The notes: generated from the sequence alone by a model not told the origin. A DNA stretch of 64,000 nucleotides from JACKCD01 sp041390905 (GCA_041390905.1 JAWKPA010000012.1:1984001-2048000); one strand, 5' to 3'. Counted from the stretch's first letter, positions 44,057-53,192 are shown. Program-made: numbers and translations.

Positions 44057-46408
44057 ATGGATGTTACTTCCGGCTTAACGGCCGTTGTTCTTTCCGGCTT
44101 TGCTTTGGCAATCGTGATGCCCTGGGCAAGCCGCTTATTCGGTAAACAGATTGGGTGGGTGGCCGCACTAATTCCCCTGGCAATTGCCGGTTATATGGCT
44201 CAGTTCTTGCCTGTTGTGGCAGGCGGGCAGCCCGTGTTGGTCAACACACCCTGGGTGCCACAGCTAGGCGTTAATCTCAATTTCTTTGTGGATGGGCTGT
44301 CGCTGCTGATGGCATTGATTATTAGCGGCGTTGGTATATTCATTTTTATTTATGCTGGCGGCTATTTGCAGGGCGACCGGCGCATTGGTCGCTTTTATGT
44401 GATCATCCTCATTTTTATGGCCGCCATGCTGGGCGTGGTGCTGGCCGATAACCTGCTGCTGCTGTTTGTTTTTTGGGAGCTAACGTCTATTAGTTCTTTT
44501 TTGTTGATTGGGTTTAACCATGAGAGTGAACAGTCGCGGCGGTCGGCGCAGCAGGCGCTGCTGGTGACGGGCAGTGGGGGGCTGCTGCTGCTGGCGGGGC
44601 TGGTTTTGCTGGCAGAGGCGGGGGGAAGCTGGCAGCTTTCGGCGTTGCTGCATGAACAAACGGCCGTTATCACTTCCCCCCTCTACCTGCCCGCCCTCAT
44701 TCTCATCCTGCTGGGAGCCTTCACCAAGTCGGCACAGTTCCCCTTTCACTTCTGGCTGCCCAACGCCATGGCCGCCCCCACCCCCGTCAGTGCTTATTTG
44801 CACTCGGCGACGATGGTGAAGGCGGGGGTCTATTTGCTGGCGCGGCTGCACCCGGTGCTGGGCGGCACGGGGGAATGGTTTTACGGGCTGGTGGTGGTGG
44901 GGGGAATAACGGCCGTTCTTGGCGGCTATCTCTCCTGGTGGCAAACCGATCTCAAGCGTATCATGGCCTACTCCACCGTCAGTGCCCTGGGGGTGCTGGT
45001 GCTGCTGCTGGGCATTGGCAGCAAAATTGCCCTGGAAGCCGCCATGCTCTTTCTGCTCGTCCACTCCCTTTACAAAGGGGGGCTGTTTATGGCGGCAGGA
45101 GCCATTGACCACGAAACCGGTACCCGCGACGTGCGGCGGCTGGCCGGGCTGGCGCGGCAAATGCCGTTTATCTTTGTTGGCATCACCCTGGCTGCGCTTT
45201 CAATGGCGGGTATTCCGCCGCTGCTGGGGTTCATTGGCAAGGAGCTAATTTATGAGGCGACGCTGGAGCCAGAGATTGCGCCGTGGCGTTGGGGGCTGAC
45301 GGCCACGGCCTTATTGACCAATATTTTTCTGGTGGCGGCCAGCGGCATCATTGTGATTAAGCCGTTTTTGGGGCAGCCTGATGAGCAAACGGCGCGGCCG
45401 CACCATGCGTCGGGCATAAGCTTGTGGCTGGGGCCGTTGCTGCTGGGTCTGCTGTCGCTAGGGTTTGGGTTGTTTTCCACCTCGACGGTGGTGAGCAAAT
45501 GGCTGTTGCAACCGGCAGCAACGGCCGTTTATGGTCACGATCTCGAACTCAAGCTGGGGCTATGGCACGGGCTAACCCCCATGCTGCTGCTTAGTGGGGT
45601 CACGATTGCCGCCGGGGCGGGGGTGTGGTGGCTACATGAACGGTGGCGGCGTGGGGCAACGGCCGTTGATGCCGCCCTGGCTCCCCGTTTGGGGCCGGAG
45701 TCGCTTTATGATCGCGGCTTTGACGGGCTGCTTGCGCTGGCTGACCGGGTGACGCTGCGGGTGCAGGATGGCTTTTTGCGTCATTATTTGCTGTGGATTA
45801 TGGGAACGGCCGTTGTGCTGGTGGGAGGAACGTTGCTGCGGGGAGAAACGGCCGTTTTTCCCTCTCAGGATCTCATCCCCGGCCCCAATGAAATTTTGCT
45901 CACCCTCGTCATCCTCGGTGCCGCCTGGATGGTCGTGCGAGCCGATTCTCGCCTGGCGGCCGTGGCCGGGCTGGGCGTCATTGGCTACAGCATGGCACTC
46001 ATCTTCATCCTCTACGGCGCACCTGACCTTGCCATGACCCAATTTTCGGTTGAAACCCTGACCGTTATCCTTTTTGTGCTGGTGCTTTATAAGCTCCCCA
46101 CCTTTGAAACCAGGGACAGTGCGCCAACGCGGCTGCGCAATGTGGTGGTGTCGCTGCTGGTGGGGGGGATGATGACAGGGCTGGTGCTGGCTGCCAACGC
46201 CATTCCCGCCAGCACCCATGTCACCGACTTTTACAGCCACAACAGCTATGTGCTTGCCAAGGGTCACAACATTGTCAACGTTATTCTGGTGGATTTTCGC
46301 GGGCTGGATACGATGGTGGAGATTACGGTGCTGTCGGTGGCGGCGGTGGGGGTGTATGCCCTGATTCATACGAGAAAACAGCAGGCAGAAACGGCCGTTG
46401 GGGAGTAG
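44057..46408 (+). CDS. mrpA: Mrp-type cation/proton antiporter subunit A
   Basis: This is the largest subunit of the multi-subunit Na+(K+)/H+ antiporter, related to the NuoL subunit of complex I. The 783 residues contain about 20 hydrophobic segments. Conserved elements are FFVDGLSLLMALIISGVG, VFWELTSISSFLLIGF (the catalytic glutamate of helix 5), GAFTKSAQFPFHFWLPNAMAA (key lysine and the discontinuous helix) and YLHSATMVKAGVYLLAR. From about residue 620 the MbhD/DUF4040-like part (DLAMTQFSVETLTVILFVLV) and the short MbhE-like part follow, as in full-length MrpA. The start is ATG 44057. It has seven AACGGCCGTT copies, the densest run in the window, with base composition switching at several of them. 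Confidence 0.95.
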   Translation: MDVTSGLTAVVLSGFALAIVMPWASRLFGKQIGWVAALIPLAIAGYMAQFLPVVAGGQPVLVNTPWVPQLGVNLNFFVDGLSLLMALIISGVGIFIFIYAGGYLQGDRRIGRFYVIILIFMAAMLGVVLADNLLLLFVFWELTSISSFLLIGFNHESEQSRRSAQQALLVTGSGGLLLLAGLVLLAEAGGSWQLSALLHEQTAVITSPLYLPALILILLGAFTKSAQFPFHFWLPNAMAAPTPVSAYLHSATMVKAGVYLLARLHPVLGGTGEWFYGLVVVGGITAVLGGYLSWWQTDLKRIMAYSTVSALGVLVLLLGIGSKIALEAAMLFLLVHSLYKGGLFMAAGAIDHETGTRDVRRLAGLARQMPFIFVGITLAALSMAGIPPLLGFIGKELIYEATLEPEIAPWRWGLTATALLTNIFLVAASGIIVIKPFLGQPDEQTARPHHASGISLWLGPLLLGLLSLGFGLFSTSTVVSKWLLQPAATAVYGHDLELKLGLWHGLTPMLLLSGVTIAAGAGVWWLHERWRRGATAVDAALAPRLGPESLYDRGFDGLLALADRVTLRVQDGFLRHYLLWIMGTAVVLVGGTLLRGETAVFPSQDLIPGPNEILLTLVILGAAWMVVRADSRLAAVAGLGVIGYSMALIFILYGAPDLAMTQFSVETLTVILFVLVLYKLPTFETRDSAPTRLRNVVVSLLVGGMMTGLVLAANAIPASTHVTDFYSHNSYVLAKGHNIVNVILVDFRGLDTMVEITVLSVAAVGVYALIHTRKQQAETAVGE

Positions 46409-46432
46409 GAAGTTGATCGGTACTACAAGTAG

Positions 46433-46511
46433 ATGGAGATTAGGAGATTGAGAGACTGGGAGACTGCGAAACTAAGCTAATCTCCTAGTCTCTTAGTCTC
46501 CTAATCTCCAT
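46433..46511. repeat. Heptamer-repeat hairpin between mrpA and mrpB
   Basis: ATGGAGATTAGGAGATTGAG with GACTGGGAGACT on the left pairs with AGTCTCTTAGTCTCCTAATC and TCCAT on the right, nearly perfectly around a short loop. Confidence 0.85.
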
Positions 46512-46528
46512 TTTCAGGACAAAATAAC

Positions 46529-46945
46529 ATGGCTCGATCCACCATTTTAGTTACCGCCACCCGCATTTTGCTGCCGCTGATGCTGCTCTTTGCCTTTTAC
46601 ATCTTTGTGCGTGGCCACAACGCCCCCGGCGGCGGGTTTATTGGTGGGCTGATTGTCGCCACTGCCTTTTCGCTCTATGGCATTGCCCACGGCATGGGGG
46701 CGGCGCGAAAGCTGTTGCGGCTGCATCCGCGCACGCTGATTGGCATTGGGTTGCTGTGTGTCATTATCAGTGGCTTTTTGGCCCCGCTGGTGGGTGATTT
46801 GCCTTTTTTGACGGCACTGTGGGGAACGGCCGTTCGGCCGGCCATTGGTAAACTCAGCACCCCCTTGCTCTTTGATACCGGGGTCTTCCTCGGTGTCGTT
46901 GGCGTCACCTCCATGATCATTTTTACCTTGGCAGAGGAAGGATAG
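46529..46945 (+). CDS. mrpB: Mrp antiporter subunit B
   Basis: This 138-residue membrane subunit of the Mrp complex has four hydrophobic helices. The motif FYIFVRGHNAPGGGFIGGLIVA is the hallmark of MrpB/MnhB proteins. It starts MARSTILVTATRILLPLML with ACAAAATAAC upstream (no clear Shine-Dalgarno). The order A-B-C-D-E-F-G is retained downstream. Confidence 0.95.
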   Translation: MARSTILVTATRILLPLMLLFAFYIFVRGHNAPGGGFIGGLIVATAFSLYGIAHGMGAARKLLRLHPRTLIGIGLLCVIISGFLAPLVGDLPFLTALWGTAVRPAIGKLSTPLLFDTGVFLGVVGVTSMIIFTLAEEG

Positions 46946-46949
46946 GAGG

Positions 46950-47013
46950 AGATTAGAGATTGGAGATTGGAGATTGTGAACCTTCATCAATCTCCAATCT
47001 CCAATCTCCAATC
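46950..47013. repeat. Heptamer-repeat hairpin between mrpB and mrpC
   Basis: GATTAGAGATTGGAGATTGG is inverted as CAATCTCCAATCTCCAATCT with a loop near 46980-46985. The right arm ends three bases before the mrpC start codon, so folding may hide or expose that start. Confidence 0.85.
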
Positions 47014-47016
47014 ACA

Positions 47017-47364
47017 ATGGAAATATTACTCGCAATTATCATCGGCGTTCTTTACGCCGCCGCCATCTACATGATGCTGAGTCGCAGCATTGTCAAGCTC
47101 ATCATTGGGCTGGCGCTGCTGGGTCATGCGTCTAACTTGCTCATTTTCAACATGGGGCCGCTGGTGCGCGGCCGGCCGCCGCTCATTCCCGAAGGTGCCA
47201 AAGCCCCCATTCCCCCCTTTGCCGACCCCCTGCCACAGGCACTTATCTTGACGGCCATCGTCATTGGGCTGGGGGCCATTGCCTTTGCCATTGTCCTGGT
47301 ACGCAGTGTTTACCAGCAGGTTAGCACCGACGACATTGACGAACTGAGAAACACCGAGCGATAA
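47017..47364 (+). CDS. mrpC: Mrp antiporter subunit C
   Basis: This 115-residue NuoK-like subunit has three transmembrane helices: MEILLAIIIGVLYAAAIYMM, the SIVKLIIGLALLGHASNLLIF helix, and PLPQALILTAIVIGLGAIAF with the conserved glutamine/thiol-free core. The start at 47017 is chosen because the in-frame extension upstream is encoded entirely by the heptamer repeat. Its stop codon abuts the ATG of mrpD without a gap, suggesting translational coupling. Confidence 0.94.
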   Translation: MEILLAIIIGVLYAAAIYMMLSRSIVKLIIGLALLGHASNLLIFNMGPLVRGRPPLIPEGAKAPIPPFADPLPQALILTAIVIGLGAIAFAIVLVRSVYQQVSTDDIDELRNTER

Positions 47365-48879
47365 ATGATGATGATACCCAATAAGCTATTGATTCTGCTG
47401 CCCATTTTGCTGTCGCTACTGGCGGCCATCATCAATATTTTGGCCTGGAACCGTCGGCGTTGGCAGCGGGCGGTGACGATGGTTGCCACAACGCTCAATT
47501 TGGGGGTGGCAGCGCAAATTTTTGCGGTGGTTTATGGGCAGGGGCCACAGGCAGTACAGGCCAGTAACTGGCCGGCACCCTTTGGCATCACCATCGTTGC
47601 CGATTTATTTAGCGCCATCATGGTCGTCATTACGGCACTCATGGGGCTGACAGTGGCAATTTATGCCCTGGCCGACATTACGCCGCAGCGCGAGGCGTTG
47701 GGCTATCACCCGCTTTACCACACGCTGCTAATGGGGATTTACGGCTCCTTTCTCACCGGCGACATCTTCAACCTCTACGTCTGGTTTGAGGTCATGCTCA
47801 TCTCGTCCTTTGTGCTGATTGGGCTAGGCGGCGACCGGGGGCAGTTGGAAGGGTCGTTTAAGTATGTGACCATCAACCTGATTTCCTCGGCCATTTTTTT
47901 GGCGGCGGCGGGGTTGACCTATGGGGTCACGGGGACGCTCAACATGGCCGATTTGCGTGGGGCGTTGGCGCAGGTGCCAGGCGGCTTTGCCACCACGCTG
48001 GGGATGATGTTTTTGATAGCGTTTGGTATCAAGGCGGGGCTGTTTCCACTCTATGGCTGGTTGCCAGCCGCCTACCATACACCGCCAGCGGCGATTTCGG
48101 CCATTTTTGCGGGGATGCTGACTAAGGTGGGGGTGTATGCGCTGATTCGGGTGTTTACGCTGCTGTTTGTGCAGGAGGTGGCCTATACCCATTCGCTGAT
48201 TTTGATGGCGGCGGCAGGATTGACGATGGTGGTGGGGGTGTTTGGGGCGGCCACGCGGGGTGAGTTCCGTCGGATTTTGTCGTTCCACATCATTAGCCAA
48301 ATTGGGTATATGATGATGGGGTTGGCGATTTTTTCGCCGCTGGCGTTGGCGGGGTCTATTTTTTATATCATCCACCATATTATTGTGAAGACGAATCTGT
48401 TTTTGATCAGCGGGGTGGTGAATTGGATGCAGGGTTCGTATGATTTGAAGAAGTTGGGAGGGTTGTATAAGACGAATCCGGGGTTGGGGGTGCTGTTTTT
48501 GATTCCGGCGCTGTCGCTGGCGGGGATTCCGCCGCTGTCGGGCTTTTGGGCGAAGTTTGTGCTGGTGCGGGCGGGTTTGGAAACGGGTGATTATGTGATT
48601 GTGGGGGCGGCGCTGTTTGTGAGCGTGCTGACGCTGTATTCGATGATGAAGATTTGGCAGTTTGTGTTTTGGCAGAAGGCACCAGAGGGTGTGGTGGTGT
48701 TGGAGAATGGTGATGGGGGGGAAAACGGCCGTTTTTTTCGCCTCCTGCCCATCATCATCCTCGCCACCTGCACCATTATCATTGGCCTAAACGCCGGGTT
48801 CTTCTTTGACGTGGCGCAGCAAGCCGCAAACCAACTGCTTGACCCAACGCAGTATCTCAACGTGGTGCTGCAAAGATAG
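47365..48879 (+). CDS. mrpD: Mrp antiporter subunit D
   Basis: This 504-residue NuoN/NuoM-like subunit forms the second proton-translocating channel of the complex. It has about 14 helices, with LYVWFEVMLISSFVLIGLGG (essential glutamate), FLIAFGIKAGLFPLYGWLP (channel lysine) and PAAISAIFAGMLTKVGVYAL conserved. The initiation region is ATGATGATG, directly after the mrpC stop. The first two thirds are strongly G-rich on the plus strand up to the AACGGCCGTT at about 48722, then abruptly C-rich. Confidence 0.95.
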   Translation: MMMIPNKLLILLPILLSLLAAIINILAWNRRRWQRAVTMVATTLNLGVAAQIFAVVYGQGPQAVQASNWPAPFGITIVADLFSAIMVVITALMGLTVAIYALADITPQREALGYHPLYHTLLMGIYGSFLTGDIFNLYVWFEVMLISSFVLIGLGGDRGQLEGSFKYVTINLISSAIFLAAAGLTYGVTGTLNMADLRGALAQVPGGFATTLGMMFLIAFGIKAGLFPLYGWLPAAYHTPPAAISAIFAGMLTKVGVYALIRVFTLLFVQEVAYTHSLILMAAAGLTMVVGVFGAATRGEFRRILSFHIISQIGYMMMGLAIFSPLALAGSIFYIIHHIIVKTNLFLISGVVNWMQGSYDLKKLGGLYKTNPGLGVLFLIPALSLAGIPPLSGFWAKFVLVRAGLETGDYVIVGAALFVSVLTLYSMMKIWQFVFWQKAPEGVVVLENGDGGENGRFFRLLPIIILATCTIIIGLNAGFFFDVAQQAANQLLDPTQYLNVVLQR

Positions 48880-48880
48880 T

Positions 48881-48951
48881 GAATGGGGAATTGAGAATTG
48901 AGAATGAAGCTTCGTTCCCAATTCTCCATTCTTAATTCCCAATTCTCAATT
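48881..48951. repeat. Heptamer-repeat hairpin between mrpD and mrpE
   Basis: AATTGAGAATTGAGAAT pairs with ATTCTTAATTCCCAATTCTC; the units are again seven bases. It ends six bases before the mrpE start. Confidence 0.85.
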
Positions 48952-48956
48952 AACAC

Positions 48957-49439
48957 ATGGTTCTACTCAATGTTTTTATGGCACTGGCGTGGGTGGCGCT
49001 GACAGGGGAATTTACGCCGGGCAACTTTGTCACCGGGCTGGTGCTGGCCTATCTGGTGCTGGTGCTGACCGAGGTGACGACGGGGCGGCAAACGGGGTAT
49101 GTGCAGCGAGTGTGGCTGCTGGTGAAATTTATCGCCTTTTTCCTCAAGGAGCTGGTGCTTTCGACGCTGCGGGTGGCGCGATGGGTGTTAACGCCCCGTC
49201 TGACGATGCGCCCGGCGGTGGTGGCGGTGCCGCTGACCATCACCACCGATGCCCAGATTACGCTGCTGGGCAATATGATTACGCTGACGCCGGGGACGCT
49301 GACGCTGGATGTGGCGGGGGATCAAAGCTGTATTTATGTCCATGTGTTTAATGTAGACGACATTGAAGCCTTTCGGGATGAGATCAAGCAGGGGTTTGAA
49401 CGGCGCATTTTGGAGGTGTGGGACGCATGGAATTGGTAA
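48957..49439 (+). CDS. mrpE: Mrp antiporter subunit E
   Basis: This 160-residue subunit has two N-terminal hydrophobic helices (MVLLNVFMALAWVALTG, and the NFVTGLVLAYLVLVLTE region), a third around FIAFFLKELVLSTLRVA, and a soluble domain with NMITLTPGTLTLDV and YVHVFNVDD, conserved in MrpE/MnhE. Its last four codons overlap the start of mrpF. Confidence 0.94.
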   Translation: MVLLNVFMALAWVALTGEFTPGNFVTGLVLAYLVLVLTEVTTGRQTGYVQRVWLLVKFIAFFLKELVLSTLRVARWVLTPRLTMRPAVVAVPLTITTDAQITLLGNMITLTPGTLTLDVAGDQSCIYVHVFNVDDIEAFRDEIKQGFERRILEVWDAWNW

Positions 49440-49690
49440 CATGGCTGATGGTGGCGTTGACGCTGCTGACGGTAACGATTGGGTTGTCGTTTGTGCGGGT
49501 GTGGCGGGGGCCGACGCTGCCGGACAGGGTGGTGGCGCTGGATATTTTGACGACGGTGGGGATTGGGATAACGGCCGTTTATGCCGTCATCACCGAACAA
49601 GATGTATGGCTTGATGTGGCCACAGTGCTGGCTCTCATCTCCTTTTTAGGCACCATTGCCTTTGCTTACTATATTGATTTAAGGCGGTAA
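49427..49690 (+). CDS. mrpF: Mrp antiporter subunit F
   Basis: This 87-residue subunit has three helices: MELVTWLMVALTLLTVTIGL, RVWRGPTLPDRVVALDILTT (the RGPTxxDRVxAxD signature of MrpF/PhaF) and VATVLALISFLGTIAFAYYI. The ATG at 49427 is preceded by GGAGG ten bases upstream and lies inside the end of mrpE, so the two are translationally coupled. Confidence 0.93.
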   Translation: MELVTWLMVALTLLTVTIGLSFVRVWRGPTLPDRVVALDILTTVGIGITAVYAVITEQDVWLDVATVLALISFLGTIAFAYYIDLRR

Positions 49691-49693
49691 CCC

Positions 49694-50083
49694 ATGCAAG
49701 TAATCAGTATTATGCTCATTTTTGCCGGCGTTTTCTTCATCGTGTTGGCTGGCATTGGCTTGGTGCGGATGCCGGATATGTATTTGCGGATGTCGGCTTC
49801 GACGAAGGCTTCGACATTGGGGCTGGGGTTTATTTTGCTGGGAACGGCCGTTCATTTTGGCGAACTTACCGTCACCAGCCGCGCTTTGGCCATCATCTTC
49901 TTCATGTTCCTCACCGCCCCCGTTTCCGCCCACATGATTGGCCGCGCTGGCTACAGCGACGGCGTGCCGCTGTGGGAGCGCACCCAGCTTGATGAACTGC
50001 GTGGCAAATATAACACGGGCGACACGGAGCTGGCCGGCCCGCCCCGCTCGCCAGAGGTGGATCGGGTGCCGGGAGAGGGGTGA
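49694..50083 (+). CDS. mrpG: Mrp antiporter subunit G
   Basis: This 129-residue last subunit of the complex carries the GIGLVRMPDMYLRMSASTKA signature (PDxYxRxHAxTKA family pattern, here with SA in place of HA) and about three helices. The C-terminal 35 residues are hydrophilic and charged. It starts three bases after mrpF. No terminator is visible downstream; the next gene differs sharply in base composition. Confidence 0.93.
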   Translation: MQVISIMLIFAGVFFIVLAGIGLVRMPDMYLRMSASTKASTLGLGFILLGTAVHFGELTVTSRALAIIFFMFLTAPVSAHMIGRAGYSDGVPLWERTQLDELRGKYNTGDTELAGPPRSPEVDRVPGEG

Positions 50084-50168
50084 GAAGGGGGAGAAACGAT
50101 TGTTTTCCCTGTTTTTATTTTAGCTTAGAGTTGTTTTTGAGACGTGAACTTAGAGGTTAGAGTAATAA

Positions 50169-51014
50169 ATGCCTAGTTCGAATTCTGCTCCATATACAGG
50201 CCCTCAAGAAATCAAGTATCTTTTTATTGATGCAGGGTGTTTAAGGGCAATTTTAGAAAATGCGTCAAAGACTTATTTTAATGATAACCCAATTGAGCTT
50301 GACTACTATAAGCTTAAAGGTCGGTTTACAAAAGTTTTTTATTATGATTGTTTAAAACCTCAACAAGCTGATGAATCAAACGAAGACTACGAAAGTCGTA
50401 TAGATCCGCAACGCCATCTGTTTAATCAAATTCGGCTTTTAGATGGATATCATGTATATGAAGGTGTGACAAGGCGTAGAAGAAGAGTAATAGAGCAAAA
50501 GCAGGTTGATGTGATGATTGCAGTTGATATGCTTACTCATACCTTTATGCGAAACATGCATCAGGCTACTCTATTCGCAAACGACTTGGACTTTAAACCT
50601 TTGATAGATGCATTGGTACAAAACGGAATGTATATAGAGCTGTGGCATCAGCCTGGGTATACAAATGAGGAGTTAGTGTTTTCTGCTGATAGCCAAAAAC
50701 CAATAACCATTCAGACAATTTATAAATGGTCTACTCAAAAATTTAAAGCCCGATACAAGATACCTACCATACGTGATAATCAAAATAAGCCAAATGGGTT
50801 TGTCAAAGTTAGGGATTTATATAATCGAAGTGGCACTCCAGTTGAGCTTTTTGAGAGAATCGGCACTTTTGTAGATAGAGATGAAGATCAATATCATATA
50901 ACTTTTCCTGAACAAGAATCTCCGCATAACAAGCTCGTTTCTTTCAATGATGAAAAATTACTCACGATTTTTGTGAAAGAAGTCTTCCCCGAATTAGAGC
51001 TAGAGTTACCTTAA
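50169..51014 (+). CDS. NYN-domain (PIN-like) protein, AT-rich
   Basis: This 281-residue protein belongs to the NYN/LabA-like PIN superfamily of putative RNases. It has the first acidic residue in YLFIDAGCLRAIL, a VDVMIAVDMLTHTFM segment (second acidic cluster) and ANDLDFKPLIDALVQNGMYI (third). The N-terminal half forms the nuclease fold; the C-terminal part (about 170-281) matches nothing I recognise. The gene is conspicuously AT-rich with A/T-ending codons and no AACGGCCGTT, unlike the mrp and panE-like genes on each side, pointing to recent acquisition. No partner gene is visible. Confidence 0.75.
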   Translation: MPSSNSAPYTGPQEIKYLFIDAGCLRAILENASKTYFNDNPIELDYYKLKGRFTKVFYYDCLKPQQADESNEDYESRIDPQRHLFNQIRLLDGYHVYEGVTRRRRRVIEQKQVDVMIAVDMLTHTFMRNMHQATLFANDLDFKPLIDALVQNGMYIELWHQPGYTNEELVFSADSQKPITIQTIYKWSTQKFKARYKIPTIRDNQNKPNGFVKVRDLYNRSGTPVELFERIGTFVDRDEDQYHITFPEQESPHNKLVSFNDEKLLTIFVKEVFPELELELP

Positions 51015-51051
51015 GCTATCGTTTAATCTAATATGTAAAGAATTTCCTTGA

Positions 51052-51990
51052 TTATTGGGCAGAATCGTTTTCTCGTGCAGCTGTTTCCTGCGGCAAAAGG
51101 CTAGCGTAGATGAAGCTGTTGACGGGGGTGGGGATGCCGAGCTGCTGCCCCAGCCGGACGATGGCGCCCGTTTGTGCTTCCAGTTCCGACGGCCGTTTTT
51201 CCATCACATCCCGTTGCATCGAGGCTGTGCCCTGTGGCGGCAGCCCGTCAATTCGCGCCAGCGTCCGCGCCACCGTGTCTGGCGGCAGGGCCACCCCGTG
51301 GGCCAGCCCGACGGCCAGCCCCTCTTGCAGCACCCCCTCCAGCAGCGCCCGCGTCTGCGGCACGGTGCGAAACACGCCCATTGGCACCCGCGTCACCGCC
51401 CCCACGCCGCTGAGGGCAGCGATGAAGAGGAACTTTTGCCACATCGCCACCTGAATGTCGGCCGGCCGCAGCGCGGTAATGCCTGGTTTGTCCAGCAGAT
51501 CACGAATGGCTGCGGTGCGTTCGCTGGGGGTGTTGTCCAGTTCGCCAAGCTGGATGAGCGGGTCAATGCCGGCGTGGCGAATGTGGCCGGGGGCGACCAC
51601 GTAGCTCATGATGGCGCACAGCCCGCCCAGCACCGGGGCCGAACCCAGCACGGCGGCGAGTTGGGCGGGGGCATCAATGCCGTTTTGCAGGGGAAGAACG
51701 GCCGTTTTTTCCCCCACCAGCGGCCGCATCGCCGCCGCTGCCTCTGCCACCTGCCACGCCTTCACCCCCAAAAGCACCAAGTCCACCGTCCCCACGCTGG
51801 CCGGGTCGTCGGTGGCCTGCACCGCTGGCAGCACAAAATCGCCGTTGATGCTTTCCACCCGCAGCCCGTCCCGCTGCAACGCCTGCAAATGCGCCCCACG
51901 GGCAATAAAGACCACCTCCTCGCCCGCTTGCGCCAGCCGCCCGCCAAAATAACCGCCCACACCGCCCGAACCAAAAATTGCAATTTTCAT
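51052..51990 (-). CDS. 2-dehydropantoate 2-reductase family protein
   Basis: This NADPH-dependent ketopantoate reductase-like enzyme has 312 residues; in pantothenate synthesis the reaction yields pantoate. It begins MKIAIFGSGGVGGYFGGRLAQAG (GxGxxG), with GVKAWQV and PLQNGIDAP following, the catalytic lysine in QVAMWQKFLFIAAL and the GVGAVTRVPMG segment. Paralogues acting on other 2-oxo acids exist, so panE is not assigned. The start at 51990 is chosen for its GGAAGC upstream and for the family N-terminus. It converges on the NYN gene with only 37 bases between the stops. Confidence 0.85.
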   Translation of the reverse strand: MKIAIFGSGGVGGYFGGRLAQAGEEVVFIARGAHLQALQRDGLRVESINGDFVLPAVQATDDPASVGTVDLVLLGVKAWQVAEAAAAMRPLVGEKTAVLPLQNGIDAPAQLAAVLGSAPVLGGLCAIMSYVVAPGHIRHAGIDPLIQLGELDNTPSERTAAIRDLLDKPGITALRPADIQVAMWQKFLFIAALSGVGAVTRVPMGVFRTVPQTRALLEGVLQEGLAVGLAHGVALPPDTVARTLARIDGLPPQGTASMQRDVMEKRPSELEAQTGAIVRLGQQLGIPTPVNSFIYASLLPQETAARENDSAQ

Positions 51991-52044
51991 GATGCTTCCT
52001 TGCTGGTATCCATAACGCGGACAAGCCGCAACCAAAAAGATTGA

Positions 52045-52118
52045 AACGCAAAGGACGCAAAGGGCGCAAAGATAAAAGATCCGTTTCTTTACTTGGCGTT
52101 CTCTGCGTTCTTTGCGTT
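52045..52118. repeat. Inverted repeat upstream of the panE-like gene
   Basis: AACGCAAAGGACGCAAAG with further GCGCAAAG units is inverted as CGTTCTCTGCGTTCTTTGCG, a nine-base-period hairpin. Confidence 0.75.
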
Positions 52119-52160
52119 AAAAACGCCTGTTTTCATAGTGAGAATGTCACTGATAAGGTA

Positions 52161-52997
52161 CTAATCCACAAAGCCAAGCCACAGCAAATCGCCGACCAGC
52201 AGGAAGTTGAGTGCCAGAAAGATGACGAGACCATAGCCGATGCTGGCGGCCAGCCGAACGGCCGTTCCCGGCTGTCTTCCACTGAGGGTAAACCAGCGCC
52301 AAGCGGCAACCAGCCCCGCACCCGGCGCCGCCAGCCAAGGAATGACTCTCCCTAAAGTGTAGCCAAAAGTCATTGCCATGCCCATGTGGAGGATAAAATA
52401 GGCGAGTAGACCGCTGAGGAGGGCATCAAAAATGAGTTCGGCGATGCTGTTGGCGCGGAGTTGGACGTGGCGGCTGCGCCAATAGTGCCAAACGGCCGTT
52501 GCCAAGGCCACCGGCAGTGCCAACAGACGAACGGCCGTTAGCCACCGCCCCTCATCCCAATAGAGCCACCAATTTGGCTGCCGCAGTTCGGCAAACCGGG
52601 TATCCGACACGCCCAAATCATCCCGAATTAACACCGAGGAAGCTGGGTTTTCATAGTCAAAGCTTGGTTGGCAGCCAATCGCTTCCCCCGCATAGCTGAC
52701 CTGGCAGCGTTCGATAAACCGCTGTTCCTCATTTTGAAACCACACCGCTACCTCCAACGGTTGCCCTTCAAATATGGTGCCACAGCGTACCGTGCGCGGC
52801 GTTTCTGGTGGCTGGCAGGCCAGCGTGTTGCCCTGAATTTGGTACCGTTTGCTGTATGGCTCGCCAATAAATTTGATGGCGTAGATGGGACTATCAACAG
52901 CTTGGGGGGAAAACGGCCGTAAAAGCAGATAGAATCCACCCATGACTAATAACATTAGCCCGATGCCAAAAAAGTGTCGCCAAAGCGTTTGTAACAT
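52161..52997 (-). CDS. Membrane protein of unknown function
   Basis: I do not recognise this 278-residue protein. The start at 52997 (MLQTLWRHFFGIGLMLLVMG) has GGAGG nine bases upstream; the frame is open further but would overlap the divergent phosphatase gene. One N-terminal helix leads to a soluble, probably extracytoplasmic domain (about 35-145) with four cysteines (LACQPP, VRCGTIF, ERCQVSY, IGCQPSF) that could form two disulfides. Four helices follow to the end. Three AACGGCCGTT copies lie in the gene and one just upstream. It stands alone on the minus strand between the panE-like gene and the divergent phosphatase. Confidence 0.6.
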   Translation of the reverse strand: MLQTLWRHFFGIGLMLLVMGGFYLLLRPFSPQAVDSPIYAIKFIGEPYSKRYQIQGNTLACQPPETPRTVRCGTIFEGQPLEVAVWFQNEEQRFIERCQVSYAGEAIGCQPSFDYENPASSVLIRDDLGVSDTRFAELRQPNWWLYWDEGRWLTAVRLLALPVALATAVWHYWRSRHVQLRANSIAELIFDALLSGLLAYFILHMGMAMTFGYTLGRVIPWLAAPGAGLVAAWRWFTLSGRQPGTAVRLAASIGYGLVIFLALNFLLVGDLLWLGFVD

Positions 52998-53192
52998 TGG
53001 GTTGTACCTCCAAACGGCATTAAACGGGTGTAACGGCCGTTTGTCAACGGCGCGTGGGGCAAACGTGGTCAGGGCGTATTGCAGCAATACCAACAGAATG
53101 TAGACAACCGTAGACGAATGACTCAGTAGTCGTCTGTCATCGGTCGTTCCCCCTTCACTTGCCACCTGCCACATTTTTGCTACCCTTCTCCC

